Assembly (NCBI GenBank): GCA_019137255.1
Contig: WPDH01000266.1
Coordinates: forward strand, 90,135-154,134
Reading direction: 5' to 3'
DNA: 64,000 nucleotides
DNA from: Corinectria fuckeliana
Taxonomy: Eukaryota; Ascomycota; Sordariomycetes; Hypocreales; Nectriaceae
The notes under the pieces are model-generated. The model had not been told where the DNA came from, searched no databases, and saw only the letters and a list, made by a program, of their open reading frames with translations. This document shows positions 20,565-33,200 of this stretch, piece by piece. Each line of letters opens with the position of its first letter. Position 1 is the stretch's first letter. The translations under genes were made by a program, and so were the position numbers.

Positions 20565-23500
20565 CTAGGGCGAAAGGGGACTCGAATCCCCATCCGCGCT
20601 GCGTTGTCCTTCTTCGTCGGGACTATCTCCGTCCTGCTCTCTTGGGTGGGAAAGACGCAGCTTCTCATCCAATAACGTCACCAGCCTCTCAGAGTACTGG
20701 TCCAGCAAACCGCTCAGCACTGTCTCGTTCATCGCCTTGCCTCGGATTGCCCTTTCGCCAAGTGCCGCTGCCGTGAGGCGCAGTTCCTGGTCTAGCTCCG
20801 ATAAGACGTCTTGACTGATAGGTTCGGCCGTTGAGAGCTTTTTCCTGTACGCCCGTAGAGTTCGGCATGCCTGCTCGGTCGCCATGTTCAAAGAACCAAA
20901 GCCGCGAAGATTCGAGGAAGACGTCTTTCTACGAGCGGTAGCCCCGAGAGCTGGAAGAGATGGTCTCCTCGTCATCCTCGCCTTTGGGCTAACAGGTGGG
21001 CTAGTTGCCCGGCTATCCGCCGAGGGTCGTCGTGACGGCGTTTCCCCCAGCATGGTGCTAGTGATAGGACTCTGCGGAAAGGTGTTTGTAGGATTCCTGA
21101 CGCTAGCAGCGAGGTTGAATCGAGAGGTTCGGCGTTGGAGAGTTCGTGGAGGCGACCTTCGACCTGAAGCTGGCGACGGACGTTGGAACTCTGCCAATTC
21201 AGCCTTTGACAGTACCCTTCGAAGAGGTGGCCTGCTGGAAACTCCATCCTTGACCGGCGATGGATCCCTACTCATCGACCCCGGCATTGGATCATTCAGG
21301 TCCAATGTCCAAATCATCATGGTCCCATCCGAGCCAACACTCACGACCTTGCGGCTTCCGTCTTCGTCGTCAACCAAACAAACCCCATTTATAGCCTCCG
21401 TATGTCCCCATTCCCTATCCAAGAAGTTGCCTGTTTGTGCATCGTATAACCTGATGGATTTGTCCGTGTTGGACATTCCGAGTAGAAAATCCTGATCCTT
21501 GGGCAGCCATTGCCCAATGGTGAGTGAGTCGAGGACGGCAGACTCGACCCCTCCCTCATCCATACATTTAAAGCAAGAAATCTGCCGTCCCGTGTTGAGA
21601 TCGTACTGGCAAACGGACCGATCTAGAAGTGAAACGAATACTGTCTTTTCGTCTGGCCCGATGACCATCGAAGTAGGTGAAGCTTTGAGTGAAATGACCC
21701 TTGAAGGAATGGCGGCGATAACATCCTCTTCGCCTTCTCTAGTAACAAGATCGTGGATTTGAAGCGTCCGATCAAACGAGCAGGTAAGAACTCTGTCATC
21801 TGACGGGATAATCACTTGAACAACCTTTGCGGCGAACTCAAGTGTCTGAAAGTGCTCGATAAAACCACCAGCAGTACGGTGGAATAACTGGGTGGTCCGA
21901 TCTCTGCCGCACGATGCCATGAGAAATTTAGTTTCATTTTCATAGACGCTGACGTGGCGACAGTCGGAGGAGTGAGCCTTGATGTCAAGCAAGGACTCCT
22001 TGGTCGCGATGTCTGTAATTCGCAAGACGCCGAGCCGGTCGGCAGCAACCAGCAGCTTACCGTTGCTGGTTGTGCGCGCGTACGTGACTTGGTTTACCGG
22101 ATCCATCTCGTTTTCCGACTCCGTCATCTCAATGGGAACATCAATAGAAGTCTTGACGTGTCCGTCCAAGCTCCAGAACTTGACATTACCCGAGACAGTC
22201 CACGTCAAGAACGAGGCATCCAGATCGTTCGGTTTTTGGAGCACCTGAATGCCCGTAACCGGGTCTCCGTGACCCGGCATGGGTATGGTTGCCACGGCTT
22301 GAGCATCTTTTCCGGGGATATGATCCGAGTTCCAAATATCGACTGAGTGTCTCGAGTCAATGGTAACGAGCTTATCCGCCAGGAAGCCCAAAGCAACGAG
22401 TCCGTTAGGCGATTCTGTCGTGTCCAGCACGCATGCGGCGCGGCAATCCAAAACGGCTTCCACATCCAGAGTAGCAAAGTGACCACCCTTACCACCGACA
22501 TAGGCGACATTGCCTCTGATGGTAATGGCGGTGATGTGGAAGTTCAAGCTAAGAACCTTGAGCAGCTTCATCTGCCTGTCGTCATCGTCCAGGATGCATA
22601 TGTCGCCCGTTTCTGAGCAGATGATCAGACTGGTGTCATTGACAACGGCAGCACAGCTGAAGGTGGTCTCCAAGAGGGGGCCCAGCAGGATGTTACGCCC
22701 TGGCAGGGCTCTCTGGGAGGGCGGTGTCGAGGAGGATTGGTCGCTGTGGAACTTTTGCTTGGTGGGGGAGATGGCAGGTCCCTCCTCGACTCTCCACATC
22801 TTGGCATGGCGAACTCCCAGGGTAATAAGGCAGTTACCCATCCAGACCATATCCTTGATGTAGGATGTGCAGCGGTTCTGCTGGAAGAGCTTTGCAGCAC
22901 CCGTCCGAGAATCAATCTTCCAGACGTAGAGGAAACCGTCGTTGGCCGCACCCAGAGAGGCCAAGTACCGGGTGTCGGAGGACCAAGCTACCGCATTGAC
23001 GCCAAAGGCATGCTCGCTGATGGAAACGAGGGGCGTGTCGGAGGAGGTGTCGTGCAGACTGAAGATCAGAACGCGGGGTGCATATCCAGTCTCACCCACA
23101 GCCAGAAACTTGCCATCCCGGCTCAAGGCTACACAGGTGGCAGCCTTGATCCTCTCGCGACTCGTCCATGTCCTGCTCCCGGAAGAGTCGCCCCAGTCAG
23201 TCGCGTTGTGCGGGGAGTCTCGAAAGCTCGGAGCCACGCGGCCACGGCTATCGTTGGCTTTCGGAGTAGTGGTCGGGGTTGAAGGCGCATTCTGAAAGGT
23301 GGCGACGGAGTAGAGAGGCATGGCGGTCGGTCGGGCGCGGTAGAAGCGCTGGGAGTGGTGCTCGCCGTCGACATCGACAACGACAACGGCGGCGCCGGCG
23401 ATGTAGGCGAAGGAGGAATTGACCGTGTCGAAGCCCGCGGGCGAGGAGCAGGTGGTGCCGATGACACGCTTCAGCGACAGCTTGGAGGAGTCATGACAAG

Positions 23501-23603
23501 AGCGGCCGCGCATGGGCGACCTGGAGGAGCGGGAGGGGCGAGAGAGGAAGGGAGAGTTGGACGGGGTGAACTTGAGTCGGCTGTTGGAGGGAGTCGCCGC
23601 CAT
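20565..23603 (-). CDS. WD40 repeat protein, MAPKBP1/WDR62-like
   Basis: Uninterrupted 1012-residue frame from the ATG at 23603. After a Ser/Arg-rich N-terminus the segment LKRVIGTT and FAYIAGAAVVVVDVDG matches the start of the double WD40 propeller in MAPKBP1/WDR62. Many WD blades follow, for example CVALSRDGKFLAVGETG, GVNAVAWSSDTRYLASLG, HAKMWRVEE, FDRTLQIHDL and SVGSDGTMMIWTLDL, ending near residue 770. The last 240 residues are Ser/Pro/Arg-rich, with a predicted helical end (LLDQYSERLVTLLDEKLRL). In animals these proteins are scaffolds for JNK signalling and spindle-pole function; the fungal role is not established. No nuclear or membrane signal is obvious. The assignment to this WD40 subfamily is by motif resemblance. 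Confidence 0.82.
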   Translation of the reverse strand: MAATPSNSRLKFTPSNSPFLSRPSRSSRSPMRGRSCHDSSKLSLKRVIGTTCSSPAGFDTVNSSFAYIAGAAVVVVDVDGEHHSQRFYRARPTAMPLYSVATFQNAPSTPTTTPKANDSRGRVAPSFRDSPHNATDWGDSSGSRTWTSRERIKAATCVALSRDGKFLAVGETGYAPRVLIFSLHDTSSDTPLVSISEHAFGVNAVAWSSDTRYLASLGAANDGFLYVWKIDSRTGAAKLFQQNRCTSYIKDMVWMGNCLITLGVRHAKMWRVEEGPAISPTKQKFHSDQSSSTPPSQRALPGRNILLGPLLETTFSCAAVVNDTSLIICSETGDICILDDDDRQMKLLKVLSLNFHITAITIRGNVAYVGGKGGHFATLDVEAVLDCRAACVLDTTESPNGLVALGFLADKLVTIDSRHSVDIWNSDHIPGKDAQAVATIPMPGHGDPVTGIQVLQKPNDLDASFLTWTVSGNVKFWSLDGHVKTSIDVPIEMTESENEMDPVNQVTYARTTSNGKLLVAADRLGVLRITDIATKESLLDIKAHSSDCRHVSVYENETKFLMASCGRDRTTQLFHRTAGGFIEHFQTLEFAAKVVQVIIPSDDRVLTCSFDRTLQIHDLVTREGEEDVIAAIPSRVISLKASPTSMVIGPDEKTVFVSLLDRSVCQYDLNTGRQISCFKCMDEGGVESAVLDSLTIGQWLPKDQDFLLGMSNTDKSIRLYDAQTGNFLDREWGHTEAINGVCLVDDEDGSRKVVSVGSDGTMMIWTLDLNDPMPGSMSRDPSPVKDGVSSRPPLRRVLSKAELAEFQRPSPASGRRSPPRTLQRRTSRFNLAASVRNPTNTFPQSPITSTMLGETPSRRPSADSRATSPPVSPKARMTRRPSLPALGATARRKTSSSNLRGFGSLNMATEQACRTLRAYRKKLSTAEPISQDVLSELDQELRLTAAALGERAIRGKAMNETVLSGLLDQYSERLVTLLDEKLRLSHPREQDGDSPDEEGQRSADGDSSPLSP

Positions 23604-25926
23604 GTCGCCGCCATTGACACCTGATTCGGGGTCCCCAGGTAGAATCGGTGCGCGCGATCGGATTGAGAGTCAAGAGAGCGTCGGTGTAGGTCGAAGTAGT
23701 CGCAGTAGCCGGGCAGAGAGAGCAAGAAGCGAAAAATTATGCAAGGCAGCGCAGCCAGAAAGTTGTTGTTTTTTTCCAGTTGTGGTGTTGTGGTGTTGCG
23801 GAGTCGTGCCGGATGCGGGATGATTGCTTGTGCAGGGCGGTGTAAGTCGGGAGCTTGCTGCAGGCCGCAGGTGAGAGAGTCGAGGAACCTAATAAAAGCT
23901 AGAGTACTTAAGCGTTAGAGACATGGAATGTTAGGCCGGGGGAGGAGCAAAGGAATGCGCACAGTGACATGAAGAAAAGGCAAAACGAGAGACGATTGTT
24001 GGACGCGAAGGCGCTATGGTGGTGGTGCGAACTTGTTGGAGGCAAAAGAAGAGGCTGTGGACAGAGCAAAGAGAGCAAGCCTCGCCGCTCGAGGGAAATA
24101 ATTGGAGCCGACGCCTCCAGCTCTCAGCTCCCAGCCATGTCAGGGTTTGTTTTGGTCCCTGCTCACCCGTGGTTTCCGGGGGGGCTACAAGCTTGGGGCC
24201 AGGGCAACCAGGGTCCGAGGACATCCTGGATGATCCCACAGTTCTCACCGGCAGCGCCCAGTGGAATGCATGGACGCCTCAATGGGACGCGGCGGCGGGT
24301 CATTTGGTGGTCTTTTAGCGGTCGTGACTGGTGGCTCGCCCAACTGCCCGCCTCAGTTGGGAAGAACCCGACCTCACCCCCGGTGCGGGCGGCGCCTGAC
24401 GTGGGCTGAGACTTGCACTTGAGCGCCTGAGATGGAGGCTTGAGAGCTACTTAGTACTAATTATACTGACAAGAGAATCGAGTACTCTAGCGGGTTTAGT
24501 TGGATGGTTGGGTTCGGCGCGCTTCCTACTTAGATCGTGAACTTGTGAAGCTTCCGTCCGCAATAAGCCAAGTGGCCAAGTAGCCGTTCTCAGGTCCTTC
24601 ACACTCCCTCCCTCACTCACTCAATGACGAAGCCAGGGCGACGACACCTTACGTAGCATTCTCGATGATCAGATCAACAAGCTCAGGGGCCTATCTGCGG
24701 CCAGTCGTCCCACCCTGCCGGCCCAGGCTCTTCTCCATGGTGCCGAGCTTCTAAAACTGGGTGATCTTCGACAAAGTGCATCGTGCATCGCAAAAATACG
24801 GGTACAACAGGCAGGCAGGATACGATTCCAGATAGGGGCCTTTCAAAAAGCCCTGGACTTAAAGTACCTTTCGAATACCTACCTACCTGTCCCAGCTTTG
24901 TCAAGTCTCAGCCACTCCCATTTGCTCCGTCCCCTCGTGGTTGGGTTGGCGGAGCATCACGGGCATCACCACCAGCAACAATAACATCAACATCCACCAA
25001 CCCAGCCACCACGAGCCCGCGTCACCATCGCATCACCAACCCAGAAAAGAAAAACACACAAAAAGCAAGAAGAAGCTCTCACCTCCTGGCTCATGCTCCA
25101 CCGTCAGCGTCGTCCCGTCGGTACCGACCTTCCCCGAGCTTCGTCCCAGGCCTCAGTAGCGCCATCACGTCCCTCCAAACCCATGTCCCGTCGCCCCCCA
25201 AGCGCCCGCCTCATCACCCCGAGGCCGTCTTCTCCCCTGCTCAATCACTGTGATGCCCTGGAGGAGCGGCAGACGTGAAATGAGGATTCTCCCGCAGCCC
25301 TGTCTTACCACCCCACCTGGTCGTGTGCTGTTGGTGTCTAATCTACGTATTAATATGTACATAGTACTCGTCTTCTCACTGAACTTTCTGCATCCGCCAA
25401 TGTTCCTATTAAACCTGCCGAGTCTCACCTACGTTGTTTGCTTTGCTAGGGTCTGGCGTTGCGGCTGTTGATGGCTGTTTTAGTGTTATCAGGCCCGGGC
25501 TCATCAATCCCTTTTTCGCGGCGTCGACATTGGCTAGAGCATGTCGAGTCCAACTACGCGTAGTACTACTCCGTAAGTATGTATCTAGGAAGTAGACGTA
25601 CACCGGTAAACTAATTATCCGGTGACGCGACGCGTGCTCATGTTGCGTTCCCCGTATCTGTGAGTCTATTGAGAACCATCACATCACATCACATCACATC
25701 ACACGCAACGACAAACTCCAACAAACCCGCACAAAGTGCCATACTCCCAGGTGCTATTGACTTCGTAATCCAGGATAGCAGTCTCTTCATATCCGTCCCG
25801 TTATGATGCCCAGTTATAACCCAACACGCCGTTAGAGGAACCTCTCCTATCCGTGCTGTCTAAATCAAGCTATTCGTTGGTGTCCCATCCAACGACCGCC
25901 AAAGCCTCACATTCTTCCGCCTCTTC
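23604..25926. other. 2.3-kb intergenic region
   Basis: Upstream of the WD40 gene and downstream of RGP1, both minus strand. Reading frames present (for example 24783-25253, plus) are low-complexity Ser/His/Pro translations with no family likeness. An (ATCAC)5 microsatellite lies near 25678. Nothing else is supported. Confidence 0.35.
25678..25702. repeat. (ATCAC)5 microsatellite
   Basis: Five uninterrupted pentanucleotide units. A shorter related tract lies at about 58190. Confidence 0.9.
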
Positions 25927-28435
25927 TTACACTGTGAGCCCTTCCTCTGATGCTTCGTCTCGCTCCAGTCGCTCAAGGCCCGTCCCAACAGCCCCATACA
26001 CACGGAGCGGTACCGCAATTTCGAAGCTCTCACACAAGAGGTTTTCCACTGCCACAAGCACCTGTCCTCCTTTCTCATCCTGTGATATCTTTTCGAGTAG
26101 CGGGTGAACCGCTGGCCGCTCTCCACCTTCCGCATTTCCGCTCATTTGTGAAGGCACCACAAACTCGATCCTGATCTTCCAGTCCAGACAGACGCCGCTG
26201 GTCACGAACTCGGGGGTTGCGGTAATAGGGATCGTAGCATTAAATGTGACCCGTCGGGTGTAAAGCGTCGCCTCCGATGACGCAGCATGGACCTTGCGTG
26301 TGACCCGATGGATGCTCGACTCTGATCGAACCGCCAAAGACGGGTCTACCCTTTCCGACGTTTCGAGGGTCGAGTGTACCGCGTAGCATGGAATATCGGC
26401 ATCCGTAAAATCAACTGCCATGCACACGACCTCGCCCAGTCGGTAAGCTGGTCGTGTAAGCATCACCACTCCGACTCTCTGCCCGTTTCGTGCAATCTCG
26501 AACCGGTTCGGACTCTGCTGGCCTCCAGACGTCATGTTGCTCCTCATGATGGCAAGGTGAATAGACTCCTGCGTCGTGGTTGATTCCTCGAATGCCGAAG
26601 GGCGTCGAGAGGTTCCACTAGACGTGGGTGCCAGCAAGATGCTCCCGCTCTCATCTCTCGGCCTTGATACGAGGTCATCCACGAACAGCAAGAAGTCGTT
26701 CATCGTCGACGGCCGACCGTTAACTCCATTAGTCTTCTGCTCCTTGCCGCCAATAGACGGGCTCTTGACTTGGGCCTGATCGCGAAGCAGCACATATGGG
26801 TTCATGAGGTCGTGTCCGAGGATTTCGCCGTGGCTGTTGACACTCCCGAGAACCCGGAATGGGACCTCGACAGATCGCACCTGTTGCTCCTTGGCACCGC
26901 CAACTCTCTGAGTTCCCACCACTAGGCTGTACGATATTTTGACTGCCTTCCCACGATGTGTCGGTGGGAGGCCCTTGGGGAGGCGGAATGAATATTCAAA
27001 TACCCGACTCTCTCCAGGTGCCAATTGAAGATCCACAAACAAGATCGACTGCGGAGTAGCGAGGAGTGGAACAGCTTTCGAGTTCGCCACCCCTCGCATC
27101 TCTTTGATTGTACTCAGTTCCCCTCCGCCCAGGAAGTCTCCTAGGGAACTGCTGATTTTGCCCCAACCAAACCCTCGTAAGAGCCCGCTGTCGCGCTTTG
27201 CAGCATCTACGCCCACGACGCCGCCTCCTTGGCCGCCCACAATTGCTTTCTTCTTGACTTGTTCGAATTGGCCCAGACTGACTAAAGATCCGTCCAAGGT
27301 GAATGAGCCCTGCAGTTGAGCGTAGCCCATCATCAGTGACTCCGGTGCCCTTGGCTGCTGTGGCGGCAGGCCCAGGCTCCGCCGGAGTGGTCGTCCGTGG
27401 CCCCTTACTGGCGGCTGGGTCACGTACTCCGAGACAAGGGTCTCCGATGAGTTGTTGCTCACAGAATAGAATTCTCCACTGCTCCGCGGCGTTCCTCCCA
27501 GTATCCCAGAGCTGGCCAATATTCTAGCAGCTGGCGCCGGCTGTTCGTTGATAGTCGGAACCGAATCCTTGGAACGGATTGCCAAGTTATGACCGTCCGT
27601 TGGCCCAATATTGGGGCTCAGCATGTGCTCGTTTGTTGTCCTCGGTTGGGTCGGTGGTACTTCCGTCGTTGGCGATGGAGCCGCAGGAAACCGAAACTCC
27701 GGCATCAGGTTTGGTGACGACCGTGGTGACCTGCGTTGACTGCCCAGTCGTGGGGTATTAGGCGCGGTTGGAGGTCGAGATATCCGGCCAAATCGGTCAG
27801 GGGGTGGATATGACGAATGAAACAGCGGGGAGCTTGACATCCTCGGTGAGAAAGACGCTGGCAGAGGGTCAGCGTAGGTCTAAAGCCAGGGCATCCATCA
27901 ACATACCCGATTGGGGCCCAGGAGGCGGGTGGTTCTGGACGCGGGGGACAATCTGCAAGCTCGAAGCGCGTCCATGCCCACGAGCCTGCCGCTGCCCTCG
28001 TGTTATCGGGGGCTCGTTCCGCTGCGAATGGTCGTCGACGGTGCTGGCAGACGCGATGGAGACGATGGACAAGGAGCGTTTGTGGGCGTGGCCAGGGACA
28101 AAATGGCGGTCGCTTGTGCTGGTCGAAGGCGCCGGCCACTGTACAGACCCCGATCGGCTATGGGAACGGCTCGGTGGAACGCTCAGCGACAGAGCAGACC
28201 GATGCTGTCCTCTGCCCGAGGCAGACGACAGCGGCGGGGTCAAGGCATGGTTGGACTTTGGGCGCAGTGGTGAGGCGAGGCGGCTGCGCTCTGGCGTCGG
28301 TTGCGGCCTCGACTGGTTCGATTCCGACGCAACGTTCTTGAAGGTGATGGTGCACTTGACTTCCTCGCCGGCAAAGACGGTCTGGTCGTGCCAGCGAATG
28401 AAGACGCGGATGTTGCTCGATGCGTCGGGCGCCAT
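25927..28435 (-). CDS. RGP1 homologue (Ric1-Rgp1 Golgi Rab GEF subunit)
   Basis: Two exons, 28435-27907 and 27857-25927, 819 residues. The 49-nt intron 27858-27906 has a perfect GTATGT donor, a GCTGAC branch point and a CCAG acceptor; it removes an in-frame stop and continues the frame. The N-terminus (NIRVFIRWHDQTVFAGEEVKC) is the arrestin-like strand pair that opens Rgp1 proteins. A disordered Ser/Pro/Arg region of about 250 residues follows, then the conserved Rgp1 core: MMGYAQLQGSFTLDGSLV, LFVDLQLAPGESRVFEYSF, KAVKISYSLVVGTQRVGG, and later RPAYRLGEVVCMAVDF. Rgp1 with Ric1 activates the Rab GTPase Ypt6/Rab6 on Golgi membranes for retrograde transport from endosomes. The ATG at 28435 is the first in frame before the conserved start. 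Confidence 0.88.
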
Positions 28436-29082
28436 GGCGGACAGCCCTCAGGGACGAGCGTGTGCGATGAGGCGGCGGCTATGCGATGACAGGTGTAGCA
28501 TTTCAGCACCGGTGCATTGTCGTGTTCGCGGGCAAGATGGCAGCAGGGCGCAGCAGACGTTCTGAGCGAGGTTGATGGGATGAGGCTATAGTTGGAAGCT
28601 CGGAATGCAACGTCATGGGGGATCGGAGGAGTCGTCGAAAGGAGATGGAGGAGGTACAAGCGAGTGTCTTGGCAGGGAGCAGCTTGCACCAATAGCGGCT
28701 GTAGCTGCAGGTACGCCGTGGTTCTCGGCTAGAGCCTCGACCACGCGGATGTTAAGTCACTCCACAAGCCAACAGCCAACTCGGGTAGACCGACGGAGTA
28801 GTCTAGGTCTAGGTAGTAAACTCTCTCGACAATCTTGGTTCTACTTTCAATCTGGGAGGTCATGGATAGCTTTGATTTGATGGCCAATGAGAGCTTTTAA
28901 TTCACTTCTTCACATACTCAGTCAAAAACCACAACGTCAGCCAGCTATCTATTGAACCGCGCTTTTCTCCCCTGTCAAAGACCACGAATTGTTTACCAAC
29001 TATCAATTGAATATCCATTTTCTACTCCGATAATTCCACACCATTCGCCACAACGCCTTCCTGATTGTTAGGAGATCCGGAT
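28436..29082. other. Intergenic region between RGP1 and DUF7918 genes
   Basis: About 650 bp between two minus-strand genes: the promoter of RGP1 and the 3' UTR of its upstream neighbour. Nothing more is seen. Confidence 0.35.
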
Positions 29083-30276
29083 CTAATCCTCCTCGGTCAA
29101 GTCGAAGATCTCCCGGCCATCATCAAGCTTCACCATCTTCAGTGGTCGTGGCACCATTGATGTAGACTCGTTTTCTCGCTTCATCGGTACATCGTGTTCG
29201 TCCTTGACCTAATCGTCTGGTTAGCCAGTTGCACGGGCGACGAGTATGGTGAGACGATGACTCGAACATGCTAAAAACAGGCAGCAAGAGAAGTTCACTT
29301 TACCTTTGCTTCCCGCAGTCTTTCTCTCGCAAGGCGGCGAATTTCGGCCATGGAAAGATGGTCCAAATATTCATCTTCTTCTTCACGAGGAGGTGATGGC
29401 GGTCGAGAACGAGGTATAATCATTCGACTTTGTAGAGCCTCTGTATATTCAGTCAGCTCATCCCTGCGCACTACTCGTGCCGCCAAAGACGCTTTGCGTA
29501 CCGCGAGATCGGAGATGGAAGTAAAATTTGGCGACAAGAAGTACACGAGAATATTCTAGCCCGCGAGGGGAGCGAATAAGCTTGCCGGCAGAGAGACTGT
29601 AGAACGTTAACTTCGGGAGACTCAATAATCATACTTCATAGCGGCCCTCTTACGAAATCCCATGTGTCAAATCTCTTCCTTTCATCAATTTCTCATGAAT
29701 TTTGAGACTTTCTTTGCTGACGAATTTTTGGCCCTGGACGTTCATTGTCTTTGTCAGATACTTGACAGCATCCACTTGCACTTCAATCGTGCCCAATGAC
29801 CTTGCAATCTCTGCATTGGCGGCGTGCAAGGTGTCCTGGTCTTCACCTGGGTTCTTTCGTTAGAGAAGTTCTTCCAGATGAACATGGTCAGGCCTACTTC
29901 TCGTTACGGGAACAAAAACAAAATTAGAAAGTTTGACCTTGTTTGGTATGCCGGTTTCCACGTAAACGTCAGATTGGACGACAGTTTGTGTGCTCGCTCT
30001 GGTTTGATGAAGAGGAAGGTATCTGCCTATCATCGGAGTCCCATCGATCGTGGGGGAGATCATTAATGCATTCCGACAAGAGCCAAGGCGATACTCAGGT
30101 GTCGCCGTGGTTTCTATGGCGAATTCAGAGCCAGCCTGTGCTTCGATGTAGAAGTGACAGGATAGCCCATCGGATTCGGAGACTTCGTCGATATCCGGAT
30201 CTTGGTATTCCGTCGCGATTTCTCCCGCGATCCTAATGTTCACGTAGAGGCCTGGGACTGCAGGCAGAACCGCCAT
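29083..30276 (-). CDS. DUF7918-type protein with C-terminal SUMO-interaction-like motif
   Basis: Five exons, reconstructed by frame and family pattern: 30276-29898, 29846-29654, 29596-29502, 29440-29304, 29208-29083; 309 residues. Introns are 51, 57, 61 and 95 nt; donors GTAGGC, GTAAGA, GTACGC, GTAAAG and acceptors all AG. The N-terminus MAVLPAVPGLYVNIRIAGE and the ending of the domain (FYFHLRSREALQSRMIIPRS) match a widespread fungal family of unknown function, which I know as DUF7918. Between them lies SLGTIEVQVDAVKYL and HGISLSAGKLI. The last exon adds a charged tail ending IFDLTEED, a hydrophobic core followed by acids, as in SUMO-interaction motifs. Reading through intron 4 would end the protein at a TGA within three codons. 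Function unknown; a nuclear role is inferred. Confidence 0.8.
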
Positions 30277-33200
30277 GGCGAGTTTGTGGCTGTCCGCCGG
30301 TCTTGGGTACTAGTAGGTAGGTACTAGGTACTTCGGTAGTATGGGTTGGCAACGCAATGTCGAAGGGCAGGAGAGGAAGGATGTAAGGGTTAAGGTCGAC
30401 TGCGTCAAATCGCGTGTATTTGTTGTTTCCAGGCGCGAGAGCAGGTGACTGCGAAGTTGCCCGTTTCTGCCTCGTTGCCTTAACTTAAAGCAACCGCCAT
30501 TTTTGGTTTATGATTCACAGCTCAGCTCTGCAAGTTGTCGTCACGAGGACAGGTGCGTTCACCTGGCAGGCAGCTGCCCGCAACAGCCGTCGATGTTCGC
30601 TCCTTTGCCTCGCAGTCTCCCCGATTGCCAATTTTTGGCTGGGATTCAAGACTCGGCATTCGCCGCCACAAAAAGGACTGTGCAAAGAGGAAAATATTCC
30701 CAGCAGAAACATGAAATCAGCATTTGCGTACTGGTTTAGAAAATGAATCCGCAGTGGCTTAGAAATTCGATGGTTCTGTTGCTCAGATTGTAGTCCAGCT
30801 GGCTGTTAGTCTGAGTGCAGATCATCCATAAATTCGTCGGTAAGAACAAATACCTCCCGTCACTACACTGAACGATAAAAGGAGGCGCATGGTAATACGT
30901 TCCGAGTGTTGAACACTTATTCAACCTCGCTCTCCAAAGGAATACAGACCACTGGGCAAGCGTACACCATCCAAGAGGCTGTAGTAAATAACCCACAGAA
31001 ACTTGACTTCTGCCTTCAGCAGGGCAGCAAGCCAAACATGAGGTCTAAGTGGCTCCCGTTCGTGTCGGTGGATATGCGCAATTAAGGCGGCACCGGCGTC
31101 AAAAACGGCACATGATAAGCCTGGGGATCTCCAGTCTGCGGAGAGAGTCTGGGCGGCCTAGGCCTAGGGACAGATCTGGGGGACAGACTGGGTCCGGTAC
31201 TTCTAGGAGAGACGAGCAATCTGGGGAGAGAATCTGGGGAGGGGGATTCTCCAAGGGCCCGAGGTTTGCCGTTGCGTTTCCAGCTGAACTAAGTATAACA
31301 TCAGTCGATAAATCCACTGGAGACTGGGGCTTGTCAGCCACCGTCCGTTGGGTCAGCTCGGAGACCCGAGACCCAAAGACGGCTCCGGAACACGGGGTGT
31401 GTATGGGGTTGGCCATGTGGCAGCGCGCTCGGATATGTCCATTTGTATGTGTATGTGTACATGTGACGGCTCAGCATCCCCTTCTCCGGCTTCCACGCAC
31501 AAGCACATGCTGGATTCCTGGGGGGTGGTGGAGGAAGATGAGAACTTGTCACCCCCCCGGATGTGGGGTACGTAGATGTTATGTATGGTTGCATACAATG
31601 TGCCCTCCAGCGTCTGTATCCAGGAGACTTGGTGATCCAGTGGGGTATAGATGACAGGAGCCGCTTCAAGAACCAGTCGAGTGGCCTCGTTCGTCAGACC
31701 CGTAACCCCATTCAGGGCTAGGAGAGTCTCCAAACTCAACAGTATGCAGCTCTTCTAACTTCGGAGAGCGCCTGATCATGTTCCCTACAGCCGTGACGCC
31801 CACCGGTGGGCCGAAAGACAGGGCAACAAAAGGGAGGCGGGGTGCGGAGAGCCGCTCTCCCACATGGGTACGGGCGATGCTGATGGATGGAGATGGGTCA
31901 AAGTAAAGGCTGAAGGGTCCAATGACGGCTCCTCCCAAGATGTTTTGGGTAATCAGGGTAATCAGGGTATCTAATCAGGTACCAGCATCTCCATGGCGGG
32001 TTCGCTCTGGTTGTCTGGCACGCCCCGCGATGAAGGAGTGGGCCCGTCCCCGCCGTCCCCGCCAGGACGGAGTCGCAGCGGAGCCGCAATGGACCAGCGA
32101 GCCTGCGGGTCCGCGACAAGCTTCACACAACGACGGCTGCCGGCCAAGTGGAAGCTGGGTGCGAGGTCACGGGGGCGGGGGGCACAGACTAGGACGACCG
32201 GCGGCAAAATTGGAGATGTCTGGGCTCATGGATTGATATGTACCAGGCGCATGGTGGCTGTCTGGGGTTGCCCAGGGTTGCCGCGGAGCACAGCCTTGGC
32301 GTGCGGGGTTGATGGCTCGCTGTCCATTACGCCGAGAAAGCGCCCAGAACCCACGCTTCGCAGTATAATGTTTTTTTTTCTAGCATGGAATGGGAGAATC
32401 TCCGACTGTCAGCGGGGTGTCGGCTCTTAGTGAAGCGAGAGAGCGAGAGGATGAGAGCCCAAAGCAGCGCAAACCAGACGGCATTGCATCTTTTTTGGGA
32501 ACCACGAACGCAGATGGATGCGGGCTAATGGGGCATCAGGGTCTCTGTTCTTGGGATGGACGTTGGGGAGAGTTGGGGGGGATTGCAATACCGGGTAGTT
32601 TGAGTGGTCCGGCGGCCGTGACCGTCGTCGCGGATTGTTAGCATCTCGGCACCCTGATACGGTACATAGTCTCCACGCACCAATAAGGTCCATACTCGAT
32701 GCTCCATGGCCCTAGCTCAGCCCAAGTAAACCGCAAACAATCCAGATCCACGACGTCAATGCGGGGTGCGAGTGGCGCAGCGCCATTGCGGCAGAGCAGG
32801 GCAAACAAACAACGTGCCCTGTTGTTGAATTCTACCTTTTGCAGGGAGAGGATGTACGGATGCATGCGCTAGTACGGGGTATACCTCGATGTTGGGGCAC
32901 GAGGCGCGGTTCCGAACCTACCGTGTTGTGTAGAATGCGGCAGCGACGAAGATTTGATTACCACGACGTCTTGCTCCGGAGCTACGTCGAGAGGGAGGGA
33001 GGGGTGGCAGGAGAAGCTAGATGTGGGAGGAGGGAGCAGGACCAAGGAGGGGTCAATGGGAGTCAACGAGCGAGGGTTGGGAGGTTGTCCGTATTGGGGA
33101 ACTGGTGTGATGATCTGCCTGTACATACGTAGTAGTTCATCGACAGAATAAGGAGGTCCAATAGTCCAAGGGGCGGGATCAGAAGCAGCACTGGAAGCAC

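Noticed and set aside
20565..20600. tRNA T-arm-like sequence GGGGACTCGAATCCCC
   Set aside because: It lies within the last codons of the WD40 gene, lacks the other tRNA arms and has the wrong loop start.
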